Positions 24,226-33,500 of a DNA stretch of 64,000 bases are shown piece after piece (position 1 is the first letter of the stretch; each line of letters begins with the position of its first letter). The DNA is from Pedobacter aquatilis. GTDB taxonomy: Bacteria; Bacteroidota; Bacteroidia; Sphingobacteriales; Sphingobacteriaceae. The notes beneath the pieces were generated by a model. It was given only the letters and a program-made list of their open reading frames with translations, was not told the origin of the DNA and searched no databases. The position numbers were made by a program, and so were the translations under genes. The DNA is taken from assembly GCF_030409415.1 (NCBI RefSeq), contig NZ_JAUFPW010000012.1, positions 372,001-436,000 on the forward strand, given 5' to 3'.

Positions 24226-25355
24226 AAGCTCAGACTACTTTTGGTTTGCTGCAACCTGTTTTGCAGCCTGGCAAAGTCCCGGATTCCTTTAAGGACACCT
24301 TTAACTTTCTTCAGGGAGATGGCGTTTATGAAGAGGGTACGATGCATTTTTTAAAAAATATGAAGGCTACCATCTGGACACATTATGATGTGTTTTTAGC
24401 AGATGCGCAGGCGCTTTGTGCGATTTTTATGCTCATTTTTTTTGCTGTGAAAAGTTATGGCATGATTTCAGGCGATAAAAAACTCGAGGTCATGCCGCTG
24501 CTTCGCCCCTTTGGCCTGGTGATGGTCATTCTCTGGTGGCCAGCATTCACTAAGGTACTGGCCTTTCCAGGGGAACTGGTGGAAAACAGGACCGAGGCGC
24601 TTTTTGATGAGAGCCAAACCGAGATAAATAATTTACGCATGCAGCGCGCAAAGCTAATGGTTGATGTAGCCGATGAACTCTTTAAGCTCCAGGCGAGCAC
24701 CGAAGTTGCCAAGACTGAAGCAGACACCTGGTATGAAAACGCCTGGGAATCGGTAAAAAGTTCAGTTAAGGAAGGCTTTGCAGAGGTTTGGAATCCTGTT
24801 GTCGAAATGCGAAACCGGCTTCAGGTCGGCCTTCAGTTACTGGCCAGTTCCATTTTAGAAACCCTTGCGATTTGGCTTTTAAGAATAAGCGTTTACGTGA
24901 TATTTATCGTTCAGATTATCTTCTCTACCATCCTTATTATCCTGGGGCCTTTTTCAGTAGCAGCAAGTATTCTGCCCTGGTTTCAACGTTCATTCACCGA
25001 ATGGATTGCCAGATTTATTTCGGTGAGCCTATATTCTGGCATTGGCTATCTAGTGATGTTTGTTGCTTCCCTTTTTCAGCATTTCGCCCTTGAGGCCGAA
25101 ATATCACGTTATGCTCAGCTACTGAGTAATGATGGGGAGAGCATTCAGAAATTAAGCTGGTTTGCAGCCAATGGTGTACTCTCTTTTGGTATGGTGATAA
25201 TTGTTTTTATTATCGGTGCACTCACCATGTTTACCGTTCCGAGCATATCGACCTGGATAGTAAGTACATCAGGGGTATCTTCTGCGGCCAGCGCGATGGG
25301 AAGCGGGGCGACTAAAATGACCAGTATGGCAACGGCCGCGGTTGGGGGGATATAG
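24222..25355 (+). CDS. traJ: TraJ-like multi-spanning channel protein (VirB6-like)
   Basis: The 377-residue protein has several membrane segments: about 68-85, 100-118, then a cluster from 200 to 350 (LETLAIWLLRISVYVIFIVQ, ILIILGPFSVAASILPWF, SGIGYLVMFVASL, FGMVIIVFIIGALTMFTVP). The hydrophilic centre is helical. The GPFSVAxSILPWFxxSFxEWI motif and the Ala/Gly-rich C-terminus are typical of TraJ proteins of Bacteroidetes conjugative transposons, the counterpart of VirB6. It lies directly upstream of traK, as in CTnDOT. Confidence 0.87.
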   Translation: MKAQTTFGLLQPVLQPGKVPDSFKDTFNFLQGDGVYEEGTMHFLKNMKATIWTHYDVFLADAQALCAIFMLIFFAVKSYGMISGDKKLEVMPLLRPFGLVMVILWWPAFTKVLAFPGELVENRTEALFDESQTEINNLRMQRAKLMVDVADELFKLQASTEVAKTEADTWYENAWESVKSSVKEGFAEVWNPVVEMRNRLQVGLQLLASSILETLAIWLLRISVYVIFIVQIIFSTILIILGPFSVAASILPWFQRSFTEWIARFISVSLYSGIGYLVMFVASLFQHFALEAEISRYAQLLSNDGESIQKLSWFAANGVLSFGMVIIVFIIGALTMFTVPSISTWIVSTSGVSSAASAMGSGATKMTSMATAAVGGI

Positions 25356-25357
25356 CG

Positions 25358-25978
25358 ATGATAGTAAAAAACATAGAAGCCAAGATTCGTCTGGCCACCT
25401 TTCTATCCCTTTGCAGCTTTATCCTTGCGCTGGTGATATCTGTAGGCGCAAGCTATTTTGCATACAAACAGGTATCGGATTCAAGAAAGTCTATCTACGT
25501 TTTGCAAGATGGGGTGAATCCTTTCAGGGCAGTAAGAACCGATATCGAACTCAACCGCGGGGCGGAATACCGCGCGCATATTTCCAGGTTTCATTCCCTT
25601 TTCTTTTCATTGATTCCAGATGAACATTTTATAGAATCGCAGATGCGTCAGGCGATGTATCTGATAGATGAAAGTGGCGCTGCTGAGTATAATAACTTAA
25701 AAGAACGCAGCTTTTTCAGTTCCGTACTGTCTTCTTCGGCGGTTCTAACGTTGCAAATGGATTCTATATTGGTTGATGAAAAAAAAGGTTACTTTAAATA
25801 CTATGGTACCCAGCGCATAGACCGCAAAAGTGTGGTAACCATTCGCGCCCTTATCACAGAAGGACACCTTCGGGATCTACCATCCCGCTCGGAGCATAAC
25901 CCGCATGCGGTGCTGATAACTTCCTGGAAAACCCTGGACAATTCGGAACGCTCAAGCGTAGAAAAAAATCAATTCTAA
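25358..25978 (+). CDS. traK: TraK-like protein (VirB8-like)
   Basis: The 206-residue product has a cytoplasmic N-terminus of about 14 residues, one membrane helix (LATFLSLCSFILALVISVGA), and a periplasmic domain with EYRAHISRFHSLFFSLIPDE, then YFKYYGTQRIDRKSVVTIRALITEGHL. This matches TraK of CTnDOT-like elements, equivalent to VirB8, an assembly factor of the mating channel. It begins two bases after traJ. The predicted length is close to the normal 205-210. Confidence 0.87.
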   Translation: MIVKNIEAKIRLATFLSLCSFILALVISVGASYFAYKQVSDSRKSIYVLQDGVNPFRAVRTDIELNRGAEYRAHISRFHSLFFSLIPDEHFIESQMRQAMYLIDESGAAEYNNLKERSFFSSVLSSSAVLTLQMDSILVDEKKGYFKYYGTQRIDRKSVVTIRALITEGHLRDLPSRSEHNPHAVLITSWKTLDNSERSSVEKNQF

Positions 25979-25989
25979 TTCTTTAAATC

Positions 25990-26382
25990 ATGAAAATCCA
26001 ACAACATTCCTGGCCCAGCGGTAGGCTGGAAAGCCTGCTGATAAAGTTAAAGCGGAGCATCATCCACTTTTTTATTGATTCACCTAAGGCTAGCCTTGCC
26101 CTTATGGGTGTTTTGCTGGTGATTTCTGCAATTTTATGTTTCACGATAAACCGCTATCCCAAGCCAGCATCAATGTTTGCCTTGGAAAGGATTAGCTCAG
26201 GACTACCCCAGGGACCCGGAGCTTATAGCGCTGCATTAATTGAGATTTTATCTCTGCAATCAGAGCTCAAGACATTTTTGGATAAAAAAACGCCCAGCAA
26301 AAACGATAGCATCAGGATGGAACAGCTACTCCTTAGAATCCAGGCGCTCAATCAAACTTTAAAAAATCATGAAAAACATTGA
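25990..26382 (+). CDS. TraL-position single-pass membrane protein
   Basis: The 130-residue product has a basic N-terminus, one membrane helix (about 36-56, ASLALMGVLLVISAILCFTI) and a helical tail ending in a Leu/Gln heptad-like stretch. It sits between traK and traM, the place of TraL (DUF3989-like) in CTnDOT. Sequence similarity to TraL is not obvious by eye, so the name rests on order and topology. Its end overlaps traM by 14 bases. Confidence 0.6.
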   Translation: MKIQQHSWPSGRLESLLIKLKRSIIHFFIDSPKASLALMGVLLVISAILCFTINRYPKPASMFALERISSGLPQGPGAYSAALIEILSLQSELKTFLDKKTPSKNDSIRMEQLLLRIQALNQTLKNHEKH

Positions 26383-27556
26383 CTTTAAAAACCCGAGATA
26401 TGTCTTGCCGCTGATTTGTCTGCCTTTTATTTTGCTTTTGTTTTATGTTTACCGCATAAGCTTTGCTAAATCTCTGCCAGAAGGTACTGGGCAAACCCAG
26501 CTCAAAAGCGAAATATCTCCTGCCTCTGCCCAGGTCAGCAGCAAGGCTATTGAAGATAAGTTAGAAGCTTTTAAGCAACGCTATAAAAAATCTGACGGCT
26601 ATACCGCGATGTCTTCTCTTGAAATGGGTACACCCTCGCCTGAAGAGATTGCTTCCGCATATAACGCCAAAGAAAAGCTTATGCTCGATTCGTTAACTCA
26701 GGCGCTAAAAAAAGCTTCGAATAATAGTTCAGAAAAAAGCACAGCCGCAAAGCAAAATTCATTTGTTGGAAATTCCGCTTCCAGGCGCTATAGTGAAGAA
26801 GAGGAATCGGTAAAAGAACTCCTTGCTAAATATAACGCTTCGCCTAAAACCAGGAGCGTTAACCAAGCTGACCCAATGGCAATATTCCGGGCGCAGATGG
26901 CTATAGTAGACAGCATGAATAAAGCTGCGATTCAGGCTGCGCCTGCCAAGCAGCGCCAAAACGCGGTGCATGGGCCATCAGAACCACTTAAGCAAAATCC
27001 GCTAAAAGTGATGAATTTAGATAAGCCGCAGAGCGATTCTTCAACCATCATCGCGCAAGGCTCAGAAAGCGGATTCATACAGGCCATAGTTGACGAGCCC
27101 CTGACGGGGTATGCCGGCTTCAGGGTGAGGATAAGATTGTTAAGTGAGGTTAGCCTTGCGGGCAATATCCTGTCAAAGGGCACTATTTTATATGCGCTCA
27201 TCAGCGGATTTTCCTCGCAACGTGTGCTGCTCAATATTTCCTCTATTGCCCTGAGAGGAGAAATTTTGCCGGTAGCTTTAGAGGTATACGACCTTGATGG
27301 GATAAAAGGATTATATATCCCAGGCTCGCTTTACCGCGAATTTAGCCGTGAGTTAGCCTCATCAAGCGTTGGGGGACTTTCCATGGAATCTTCCGCCCAG
27401 CAGCACCAGCAGCTTATTAGCTTATTGGGCAGGGTTTTTCAGTCCACTCAAGGGGCATTAAATAAGCTTATCCGCTCGAACAAGGCCAAAATTAGTTATC
27501 CTTCAAGAATATTTCTGCTAGATAAATCCAGTAACCAAACCCAAAATTCATTATGA
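26369..27556 (+). CDS. traM: TraM-like protein (VirB10-like)
   Basis: The 395-residue protein has one N-terminal membrane helix (PLICLPFILLLFYVYRISF), a long Ser/Ala/Glu/Lys-rich linker (about 40-210) and a C-terminal domain (from about 225: GSESGFIQAIVDEPLTGYAG, VRIRLLSEVSLAGNILSKGT, LYALISGFSSQRVLLNIS, ALEVYDLDGIKGLYIPGS). That pattern is TraM of Bacteroidetes conjugative transposons, the VirB10-like subunit spanning from inner membrane to outer core. It overlaps traN by four bases. Confidence 0.9.
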   Translation: MKNIDFKNPRYVLPLICLPFILLLFYVYRISFAKSLPEGTGQTQLKSEISPASAQVSSKAIEDKLEAFKQRYKKSDGYTAMSSLEMGTPSPEEIASAYNAKEKLMLDSLTQALKKASNNSSEKSTAAKQNSFVGNSASRRYSEEEESVKELLAKYNASPKTRSVNQADPMAIFRAQMAIVDSMNKAAIQAAPAKQRQNAVHGPSEPLKQNPLKVMNLDKPQSDSSTIIAQGSESGFIQAIVDEPLTGYAGFRVRIRLLSEVSLAGNILSKGTILYALISGFSSQRVLLNISSIALRGEILPVALEVYDLDGIKGLYIPGSLYREFSRELASSSVGGLSMESSAQQHQQLISLLGRVFQSTQGALNKLIRSNKAKISYPSRIFLLDKSSNQTQNSL

Positions 27557-28383
27557 AACCGCACTTAATTTTTCAGCTTTTTATGCTGCTAGTTTTCACT
27601 AGCTTGCCTAAAAGTCATTCTGCCGAGCTTCCGGTCGTTTACATAGGTAGCGATAATACACTCCACTTCCGCTCACCCGAACCTATCATTTATGTTGACT
27701 TGCCAAAATCCAAACTAACTGGGGATTTACCACTAAAAAATCTGTTGCGGGTCTGCCTGACAGATGCCTTTATTTCTAAAGGTGAGCTCATCTCTGATGA
27801 CATATTAGGGGTCATCACCATTACCGGAGAACACTTTTTCGCACAGTACAAAATAGCGTTGGCAGCAAGCAAAGACAGGCAAGCGGATAGTGAAATAGAA
27901 ATTCTGCCCACTCATATGCTGCCATTAATTCCAGCACTGCCCTCGCTTTCCACCCCTCAGATGCATGCTAAATCCATTGCCCTTATCTCTACTAGGGAAG
28001 CCAGGCCACTGGGAATAGTTAAAAGTCAGGGCATTACTTTAAAGGTCAATCAGATCAAAACAGTAGGAGAACTTATCTTTTTAGATATTGGATTTAAAAA
28101 TAGCACAGCACTGGGTTATGATATTGAGGATTTAAGCTTTGTTGTAGCTGATAAAAAAATCTATAAGGCTAGCAATTTTCAAGCTTTTAACTTAAGCCCA
28201 AAATTTATCCTCTCTAATCTAAGGGGTTTTACCACTCAGGCCAGAAATATTTATGTACTGCCAAAAGCGAGCTTTTCACCAGCGAAGCGGCTTAAGATAA
28301 CCTTAATTGAAAAGCAGCCCTCTCCCAGAGTGGTTTCCTTAGCGCTTAGTTATGGAGAGCTGCTAAGGGCGGAGCCTTTCTGA
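27553..28383 (+). CDS. traN: TraN-like protein (VirB9-like, DUF4138)
   Basis: The 276-residue product starts with a signal peptide (MKPHLIFQLFMLLVFTSLPKSHSAE). It continues with an N-terminal beta domain (VVYIGSDNTLHFRSPEPIIYVDLP) and a C-terminal domain with VNQIKTVGELIFLDIGFKNS, LGYDIEDLSFVVADKK and KRLKITLIEKQPSPRVVSL, typical of DUF4138/TraN. It is the VirB9-like outer-core subunit that works with TraM. After it comes a 100-base gap, the largest in the later tra operon, before the coupling-protein gene. Confidence 0.9.
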   Translation: MKPHLIFQLFMLLVFTSLPKSHSAELPVVYIGSDNTLHFRSPEPIIYVDLPKSKLTGDLPLKNLLRVCLTDAFISKGELISDDILGVITITGEHFFAQYKIALAASKDRQADSEIEILPTHMLPLIPALPSLSTPQMHAKSIALISTREARPLGIVKSQGITLKVNQIKTVGELIFLDIGFKNSTALGYDIEDLSFVVADKKIYKASNFQAFNLSPKFILSNLRGFTTQARNIYVLPKASFSPAKRLKITLIEKQPSPRVVSLALSYGELLRAEPF

Positions 28384-28430
28384 ATTTACTCGAGGATAAA
28401 TGTGTCGCCAGTAAAATACTGCCCGCCAAT

Positions 28431-28446
28431 TCAAATTGACCCCCTG
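28431..28446. other. IS21-end-like motif between traN and the coupling-protein gene
   Basis: TCAAATTGACCCCCTG in this short gap resembles the ends of IS21-family elements in Bacteroidota, which carry TTGACCCCC, and resembles the sequence at 47250. No transposase or second end is present here, so this may be a relic scar or chance. Confidence 0.2.
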
Positions 28447-28485
28447 ATAAAAATGTTGTCTTTTTTAAGTACTTAAAAATTATTC

Positions 28486-30465
28486 ATGGAAGAACGCTCG
28501 GAACTGCAGGGACTGCACCGATTGTTGCAGTTCTGCGTGTATTTATTTGTCTCGCTGGATGTTGCCTATTTCATAATAGTGCCCTCATTTTTGCTTAACT
28601 CAGAGAGGATGATGAAAATTCTGGTGAGTTTACATCAGGGGATGAGCCGGATGATTATCTACAATTCTCCGCTAGCCAGCAGGCTTTTTATTTTACTACT
28701 CATCTGTTTAGCTTCCATTGGTACCTTAGCTAAAAAGCAGCGCGATATCAAGGTCAAAAGGCAGATACTTTTTCCGCTGGTTTCAGGGCTGATACTTTTC
28801 TTTTCTGGTCTGCTCTTTTTCTCAATTCAGCCGATTCGTATTTTTGCTCTTACTTTGCAGCCTTTACTCCCTTATAGTCTGCTGCTGATATCCGGAGCCG
28901 TTTTGCTGCACATCTCGATGGATAACATCTCAAAAATTATCAGCTCGAAATTTGGAGCGGATAAGTGGAACGTGGAATCAGAATCCTTCGAGCAGCCTTG
29001 CGCGCCTTCAATGGCGCCAAATTCAGTCAGCATTCCGATGCTGTTTTATTACGGGCGGCGGGTTAGAAAAGGATTTATCAATATTGAAAATATATTTCGA
29101 GGAACCCTGCTCATTGGTACCCCGGGATCTGGAAAGTCATTTGGTGTGGTAATGCCCTTTTTAGGGCAGCTCATCGATAAGGGGTTTTGTGTCTGCCTTT
29201 ATGATTTTAAGTTTCCGGACCTTGCCAGCTTAGCTTACAGCCGTCATTTGCGCGGGAAAAGACTTGGTAAAGGAAAGCTGAATTTTCATGTTATTAATCT
29301 AAATCAGGTAGAGCTCAGCAGGCGCATAAATGTATTTAAAAGCGAACATATTTGTTCACTCGCTGATGCCTCAGAAACCGCTGAAGCTTTGGTGGAGGCA
29401 CTCAAGAAAGGAGATAAGTCCGGAGGTAGTGACCAGTTTTTTACCCAAAGTGCGGTAAACTTTTTATCTGCCTGCATTTATTTTTTTGCCCGATACCAAG
29501 ATGGAAGGTATTCAAGTCTCCCGCATGTACTGGCATTTTTGAATCACTCTTACCAGGAAATTTTTGACTGCCTGATGAGTAACGTGGAGCTTTCTTCTTT
29601 GCTTTCTCCATTTAAAAGCGCTTATCAGGCTAGGGCCTTCGATCAACTCGAAGGTCAGGTAGGAACACTGAAAATATTCATCTCCCGCCTGGCAACTTTG
29701 GAAACATTTTGGGTGTTCTCCGGAGATGATTTTTCGCTTAAAATCAGTGACCCAGAAAATCCCTCCATATTAGTACTGGCCAATGACCCCTCTACCCAGA
29801 ACATAAATTCAGCCTGTTACTCAGTGGTCTTAAACCGGCTAACCAGGCTCATTAACTCAAAAGGCAACCTGCCAAGCGCGATTATCTTGGATGAGCTGCC
29901 GACGGTATTTGTTCACCGGATTGAAAATCTCATCGCAACCGCCAGATCGAATAAGGTAGCGGTGTTAATGGGGCTTCAGGAACTCCCCCAATTTCACCAG
30001 CATTATGGTAAGGAAGTCGCCAATACCATCTGCGCGGTCATTGGAAATGTTTTGTCGGGCTCAGTAAGAAGCAAGGAAACGCTGGACTGGTTAGAAAAGC
30101 TGTTCGGAAAAGTTAAGCAGGAATCCCAAAGCCTGTCGATTGACCGCTCGAAAACCTCGGTTTCGCTTTCTGAGCGATTAGAAAACTTGATACCCTCAGG
30201 CAAAATCGCAGCGCTGAATACCGGAGAAATTGTTGGCATACTGGCGAGAGATGCAGAGCAGGAGTTTAGTGGAAACTTTTCTCCATCTGCAGTAAACTGT
30301 AAAATCAACCTAGACTTAAAATCAATTGCAAAAGAAGAGGCCAGCTATCCCTCGATGCCGGTCTTTTATGACTTTAAAGGCAATAAGCAGACCGTACTTT
30401 CAGAAAACTTTAACAAGATAAACCAAGAAGTCTCGGGTATCATCGCCGCTGTAGTTAAATCTTAA
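28486..30465 (+). CDS. Type IV coupling protein (VirD4/TraG-like; MobC of CTn elements)
   Basis: The 659-residue protein has N-terminal membrane helices (about 15-35, 65-80, 90-110, 120-145) and a large cytosolic ATPase domain: Walker A TLLIGTPGSGKSFGVVMPF (Lys217), KFPDLASLAY, and Walker B SAIILDELPTVF (Asp469), followed by NLIATARSNKVAVLMGLQE and a conserved Gln-rich region. This is the T4CP that links the relaxase-DNA complex to the channel. In CTnDOT the homologue is encoded with the mob genes; here it follows traN. A 136-codon gene starts 14 bases later. Confidence 0.92.
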   Translation: MEERSELQGLHRLLQFCVYLFVSLDVAYFIIVPSFLLNSERMMKILVSLHQGMSRMIIYNSPLASRLFILLLICLASIGTLAKKQRDIKVKRQILFPLVSGLILFFSGLLFFSIQPIRIFALTLQPLLPYSLLLISGAVLLHISMDNISKIISSKFGADKWNVESESFEQPCAPSMAPNSVSIPMLFYYGRRVRKGFINIENIFRGTLLIGTPGSGKSFGVVMPFLGQLIDKGFCVCLYDFKFPDLASLAYSRHLRGKRLGKGKLNFHVINLNQVELSRRINVFKSEHICSLADASETAEALVEALKKGDKSGGSDQFFTQSAVNFLSACIYFFARYQDGRYSSLPHVLAFLNHSYQEIFDCLMSNVELSSLLSPFKSAYQARAFDQLEGQVGTLKIFISRLATLETFWVFSGDDFSLKISDPENPSILVLANDPSTQNINSACYSVVLNRLTRLINSKGNLPSAIILDELPTVFVHRIENLIATARSNKVAVLMGLQELPQFHQHYGKEVANTICAVIGNVLSGSVRSKETLDWLEKLFGKVKQESQSLSIDRSKTSVSLSERLENLIPSGKIAALNTGEIVGILARDAEQEFSGNFSPSAVNCKINLDLKSIAKEEASYPSMPVFYDFKGNKQTVLSENFNKINQEVSGIIAAVVKS

Positions 30466-30479
30466 AAAAATTAAATCCT

Positions 30480-30890
30480 ATGGAAAATATTATTGGCAGT
30501 GTCGCTATGGTCAGGGACCGTATCGATGAATACCTTTCGCTCATGAGAATTGGTGTTGTAAGTTCGGTAGATGACAATTCGCTCTTTGCCCAGCTTACCT
30601 TTTCTGACCTTAGTCAGGCAAGATTTGCAAGCAAAGAAATATATGTTTTAAAAGATAAAGCTGAACTTTACACCCAGCTGCTTTCGGGTGCAGCAAAAGT
30701 TTCCTTAACAGACTTTAAACTTCTTTTTCAGGTGAACATGCTCCAAGACAGGGGAGATGCATCTTCATTGATCCAGGCTTGCCAGCTTTTAAAATCTTCC
30801 CCAACGTCTATTTTTTTAGCAACTGATAAGCTCAGCACCCGCCTGGAGATGAATCTTTCCTCCCAGCAACAAAGCTCGCATTCAAGATGA
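30480..30890 (+). CDS. Hypothetical cytosolic protein of the conjugation module
   Basis: I do not recognise this 136-residue product. It lacks a signal peptide and membrane helices, begins with a helical region (ENIIGSVAMVRDRIDEYLSL) and has a mixed, mildly acidic composition with a Ser/Gln-rich end. It overlaps the M23 peptidase gene by four bases and follows the coupling-protein gene by 14, so it belongs to the same transcript. Confidence 0.6.
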   Translation: MENIIGSVAMVRDRIDEYLSLMRIGVVSSVDDNSLFAQLTFSDLSQARFASKEIYVLKDKAELYTQLLSGAAKVSLTDFKLLFQVNMLQDRGDASSLIQACQLLKSSPTSIFLATDKLSTRLEMNLSSQQQSSHSR

Positions 30891-31528
30891 AAAGCCGCAT
30901 TAAAGGCTTTTTACTTCTACTGCTTTCTTCTCTTTATGCGCTGCACAGCTTTCCACAGTTTGCGCTGCCGCTTGCCGGTTTTAAACTCAACAGCGCATAT
31001 GGCATGCGCTTTCACCCGCTACTGAAAGACTACAGATTTCATTCAGGCATAGACCTTTCTGCAAGATATGAGCCGGTTTACAGTATTTTTTCAGGAGTAG
31101 TGACTCAGGTAGGTGAAGATAAAATTATCGGCAAATATGTCAAAATCTCTCAAGGTGATCTGCAAAGCATCTACGGACATTTATCAGCTGTGGTAGTGGA
31201 AAAAGGCGAGTTGGTTTTTGCAGGCGAAGCGGTAGGGATTTCAGGAAACTCCGGCCGCTCTACAGGGCCTCATCTGCACCTGTCAATAAAAATTTTTGAA
31301 AAATTCGTAAACCCGCTGGTGGTGATAAAAGCGCTATTGGCTTTAAACATTAATAATCGTATGGAACAAAATTTCGCAGAAACCGACAAATACGCGCTTA
31401 GCGTTATGATGCTGCTGCTAGCAGAAAATGGAAGCATTTCGCTTTCTGCCAAGCAGGCGGAAGAATACGGGGTGGATGTTGCAGACCATTTACCAATTGA
31501 GCAGGAGGGAGGAGAAGATGCTTACTAA
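30887..31528 (+). CDS. M23-family peptidase (LytM-type endopeptidase)
   Basis: The 213-residue protein has a signal peptide (KGFLLLLLSSLYALHS) and an M23 domain with the zinc ligands in MRFHPLLKDYRFHSGIDLSA and GPHLHLSI, plus the GNSGRSTGPH motif. M23 enzymes cut peptidoglycan cross-links; in conjugation loci they are presumed to open the wall locally for the channel. A C-terminal extension of about 60 residues after the domain is acidic and has no known fold. The gene overlaps the antirestriction gene by 11 bases. Domain completeness suggests an active enzyme. Confidence 0.88.
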   Translation: MKSRIKGFLLLLLSSLYALHSFPQFALPLAGFKLNSAYGMRFHPLLKDYRFHSGIDLSARYEPVYSIFSGVVTQVGEDKIIGKYVKISQGDLQSIYGHLSAVVVEKGELVFAGEAVGISGNSGRSTGPHLHLSIKIFEKFVNPLVVIKALLALNINNRMEQNFAETDKYALSVMMLLLAENGSISLSAKQAEEYGVDVADHLPIEQEGGEDAY

Positions 31529-32717
31529 AAATATTCCCCTTCACGAGCAGGTTGCAATTTTGCTAATTGAGCAGTTGCAAAAAGGAACCGCCCCCTGGCT
31601 CAAACCCTGGAGCGGAGGCGCTAAGTTTGAATTGCCCTACAACCTCATCTCATCTAACCGATACAGAGGGATAAATGTAATGAATTTGCTTTTAAAGGGA
31701 TATGAAGATCCCAGGTGGCTAACCTTTAAGCAGGCCGAATCAATTGATGCTACCATAAACCGTGGAGAAAGGGGTACCCTCATCCAATACGTTAAAACCC
31801 ATCAGCAAAAATCGCTTCGTGATGATAGCGGTAAGCTGCTTTTCGATGATTTAGGGAATCCGCTTATCCAAAAGCTTCCGCTCCAGAGGCCAGTTATTTC
31901 CTCAGCATGGGTATTCAATGCAGAACAGGTGAGCGGGCTTCCGGATTTAAAAACCAATCAATCTGCAGAAACTTCCTGGGATCCGCTCACCAGGGCGGAA
32001 AACCTACTCAAATCTTCCGGTGCAGAAATTCAACACCGCTATCTGGACGCAGCATATTATGATGTCCGGTATGATACCATTACCCTTCCCGAACGCTCCC
32101 AGTTTTCTTCTGCCGATAATTACTATGCTACTGCGCTACACGAGCTCTCACATTGGACCGGGCATCCTTCCAGATTAGACCGCGCCTCGCTATTAACAAA
32201 TGGGATGATAGCTTATAGTAAAGAAGAACTTCGCGCCGAGATAGCCTCGATGATTATTGGCGCAGAGCTCGGCATTGGCCACGACCCAGCTCAGCATGCA
32301 TCTTATGTGGACAGCTGGGTGTCGATACTGAAAGATACGCCATTGGAAATTCACGCAGCCGCGGCAGATGCCGAAAAAATCTTTGATTTTTTAATGGACA
32401 TTGAGCGCAAAAGAATACTTGAAACTGCTGTTGCCCAGGACATCCCGCAGGTAGGGGAAAAACAGCTAAAATTTTTATCGACAGGGGATGAGGTCCTTTA
32501 TAAGGACAATATCTACAAGGTCGAGGGGCATTTAAAGCAAGGCAGACTTCGAATGTCGCAAATGCCATCGGGTATCCATTTTTCGCTTTCCAGCGCTGAC
32601 CCGCTCTATGCCGCCTTGTTGGCTGAAAAGCTTAGCCAATCTGCGCATGTGGCTTTGATATTGCCCCCATCCCAAAATGCAGCAGACTACAACATTTTTC
32701 AAAACTTAAAACGATGA
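31518..32717 (+). CDS. ArdC-like antirestriction protein (ssDNA-binding plus zincin domain)
   Basis: I place the start at 31518 (MLTKNIPLHEQ), preceded by GGAGGGAGGAG, an unusually strong purine-rich ribosome site for this phylum; the in-frame ATG at 31428 lies deep inside the peptidase gene. The N-domain (LIEQLQKGTAPWLKPWSGG, PYNLISSNRYRGINVMNLLL, WLTFKQAESI, GTLIQYVK) is the ArdC ssDNA-binding domain and the second domain carries the zincin motif ALHELSHWTGHPSRLDR followed by YSKEELRAEIASMIIG. ArdC proteins protect incoming single-stranded DNA from restriction in a new host. A third C-terminal part of about 100 residues is unassigned. Confidence 0.88.
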   Translation: MLTKNIPLHEQVAILLIEQLQKGTAPWLKPWSGGAKFELPYNLISSNRYRGINVMNLLLKGYEDPRWLTFKQAESIDATINRGERGTLIQYVKTHQQKSLRDDSGKLLFDDLGNPLIQKLPLQRPVISSAWVFNAEQVSGLPDLKTNQSAETSWDPLTRAENLLKSSGAEIQHRYLDAAYYDVRYDTITLPERSQFSSADNYYATALHELSHWTGHPSRLDRASLLTNGMIAYSKEELRAEIASMIIGAELGIGHDPAQHASYVDSWVSILKDTPLEIHAAAADAEKIFDFLMDIERKRILETAVAQDIPQVGEKQLKFLSTGDEVLYKDNIYKVEGHLKQGRLRMSQMPSGIHFSLSSADPLYAALLAEKLSQSAHVALILPPSQNAADYNIFQNLKR

Positions 32718-32720
32718 ACT

Positions 32721-33500
32721 ATGAAAACCCAGTTTAATATCAGTGAACTCCCTTTAAGCCAGTTTGAGGCTTTAGGGATATATCAGGACAGGCAACTGCT
32801 GTTAGAACCAGAAGAAATTGCCTGTCTGCTTTCCGGCAGAAGAACCACACTGGTTTCCCTGCATGAGCTTAAAGGAAAAGATTTTACGATTGAAAGGCTG
32901 GATGCCAGGCTTTCCCTTCAGCGTGCCCCATCAGGGCAGGTAGAGTTACTGCTTCATCCAATTTATAAAAATCCCAGGGCTCATCCTTTGCTTAGCGACG
33001 ATGAGATGCAGGAATTGATTTCAGGAGATAAGTCGTTTGTCGCCAGAGCTATCGAACGGGAAGAGGGATGGGCAACTATGTATAACATTGAATATGATAA
33101 GTTAACAAAAGATTTTGTGGGTTATGATGTATCTAAAGTCCAGGCGCCTGAAAGAGTGAACGGGATGTTGCTTGATGAAGAAGAAAAATCAGCTTTTCAG
33201 CGCGGAGAAATACTCGAGCTCGCTGACGGAACAAAAATCCAGCACCGCGCCAGTGAACCCAAGGGCATTCTTTCTGACCGAAAGGCGCTGGTGCTTTCTG
33301 TTTTACTGGATGGCGGGATAAGTTATCTGCTGGTTCGCGGCATCCGGTCACTTTATGAAAATACAGAGCAGAAAGACCACCGCAGTCCTGCTTTTAATTC
33401 AGCACTTGCAGAGATGGAGGGTGCGAAAGCGGCAAGACAACGCGAATTTGGGGTGCCCGAATTAATACAAGACTCAACTGCCCGAAAGGTAGGCAGGTAA
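32721..33500 (+). CDS. DUF4099/DUF3945-like accessory protein
   Basis: The 259-residue protein opens with ISELPLSQFEALGIYQDRQL and CLLSGRRTTLVSLHELKGKD, the pattern of DUF4099. It continues with a DUF3945-like part (QRGEILELADGTKIQHRASEPKG). Such proteins are common in Bacteroidota mobile elements near topoisomerase, helicase and ArdC genes, without known biochemical function. No membrane segment or catalytic motif is seen. It starts three bases after the ArdC-like gene and shares a base with the next start codon (TAATG). Confidence 0.65.
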   Translation: MKTQFNISELPLSQFEALGIYQDRQLLLEPEEIACLLSGRRTTLVSLHELKGKDFTIERLDARLSLQRAPSGQVELLLHPIYKNPRAHPLLSDDEMQELISGDKSFVARAIEREEGWATMYNIEYDKLTKDFVGYDVSKVQAPERVNGMLLDEEEKSAFQRGEILELADGTKIQHRASEPKGILSDRKALVLSVLLDGGISYLLVRGIRSLYENTEQKDHRSPAFNSALAEMEGAKAARQREFGVPELIQDSTARKVGR

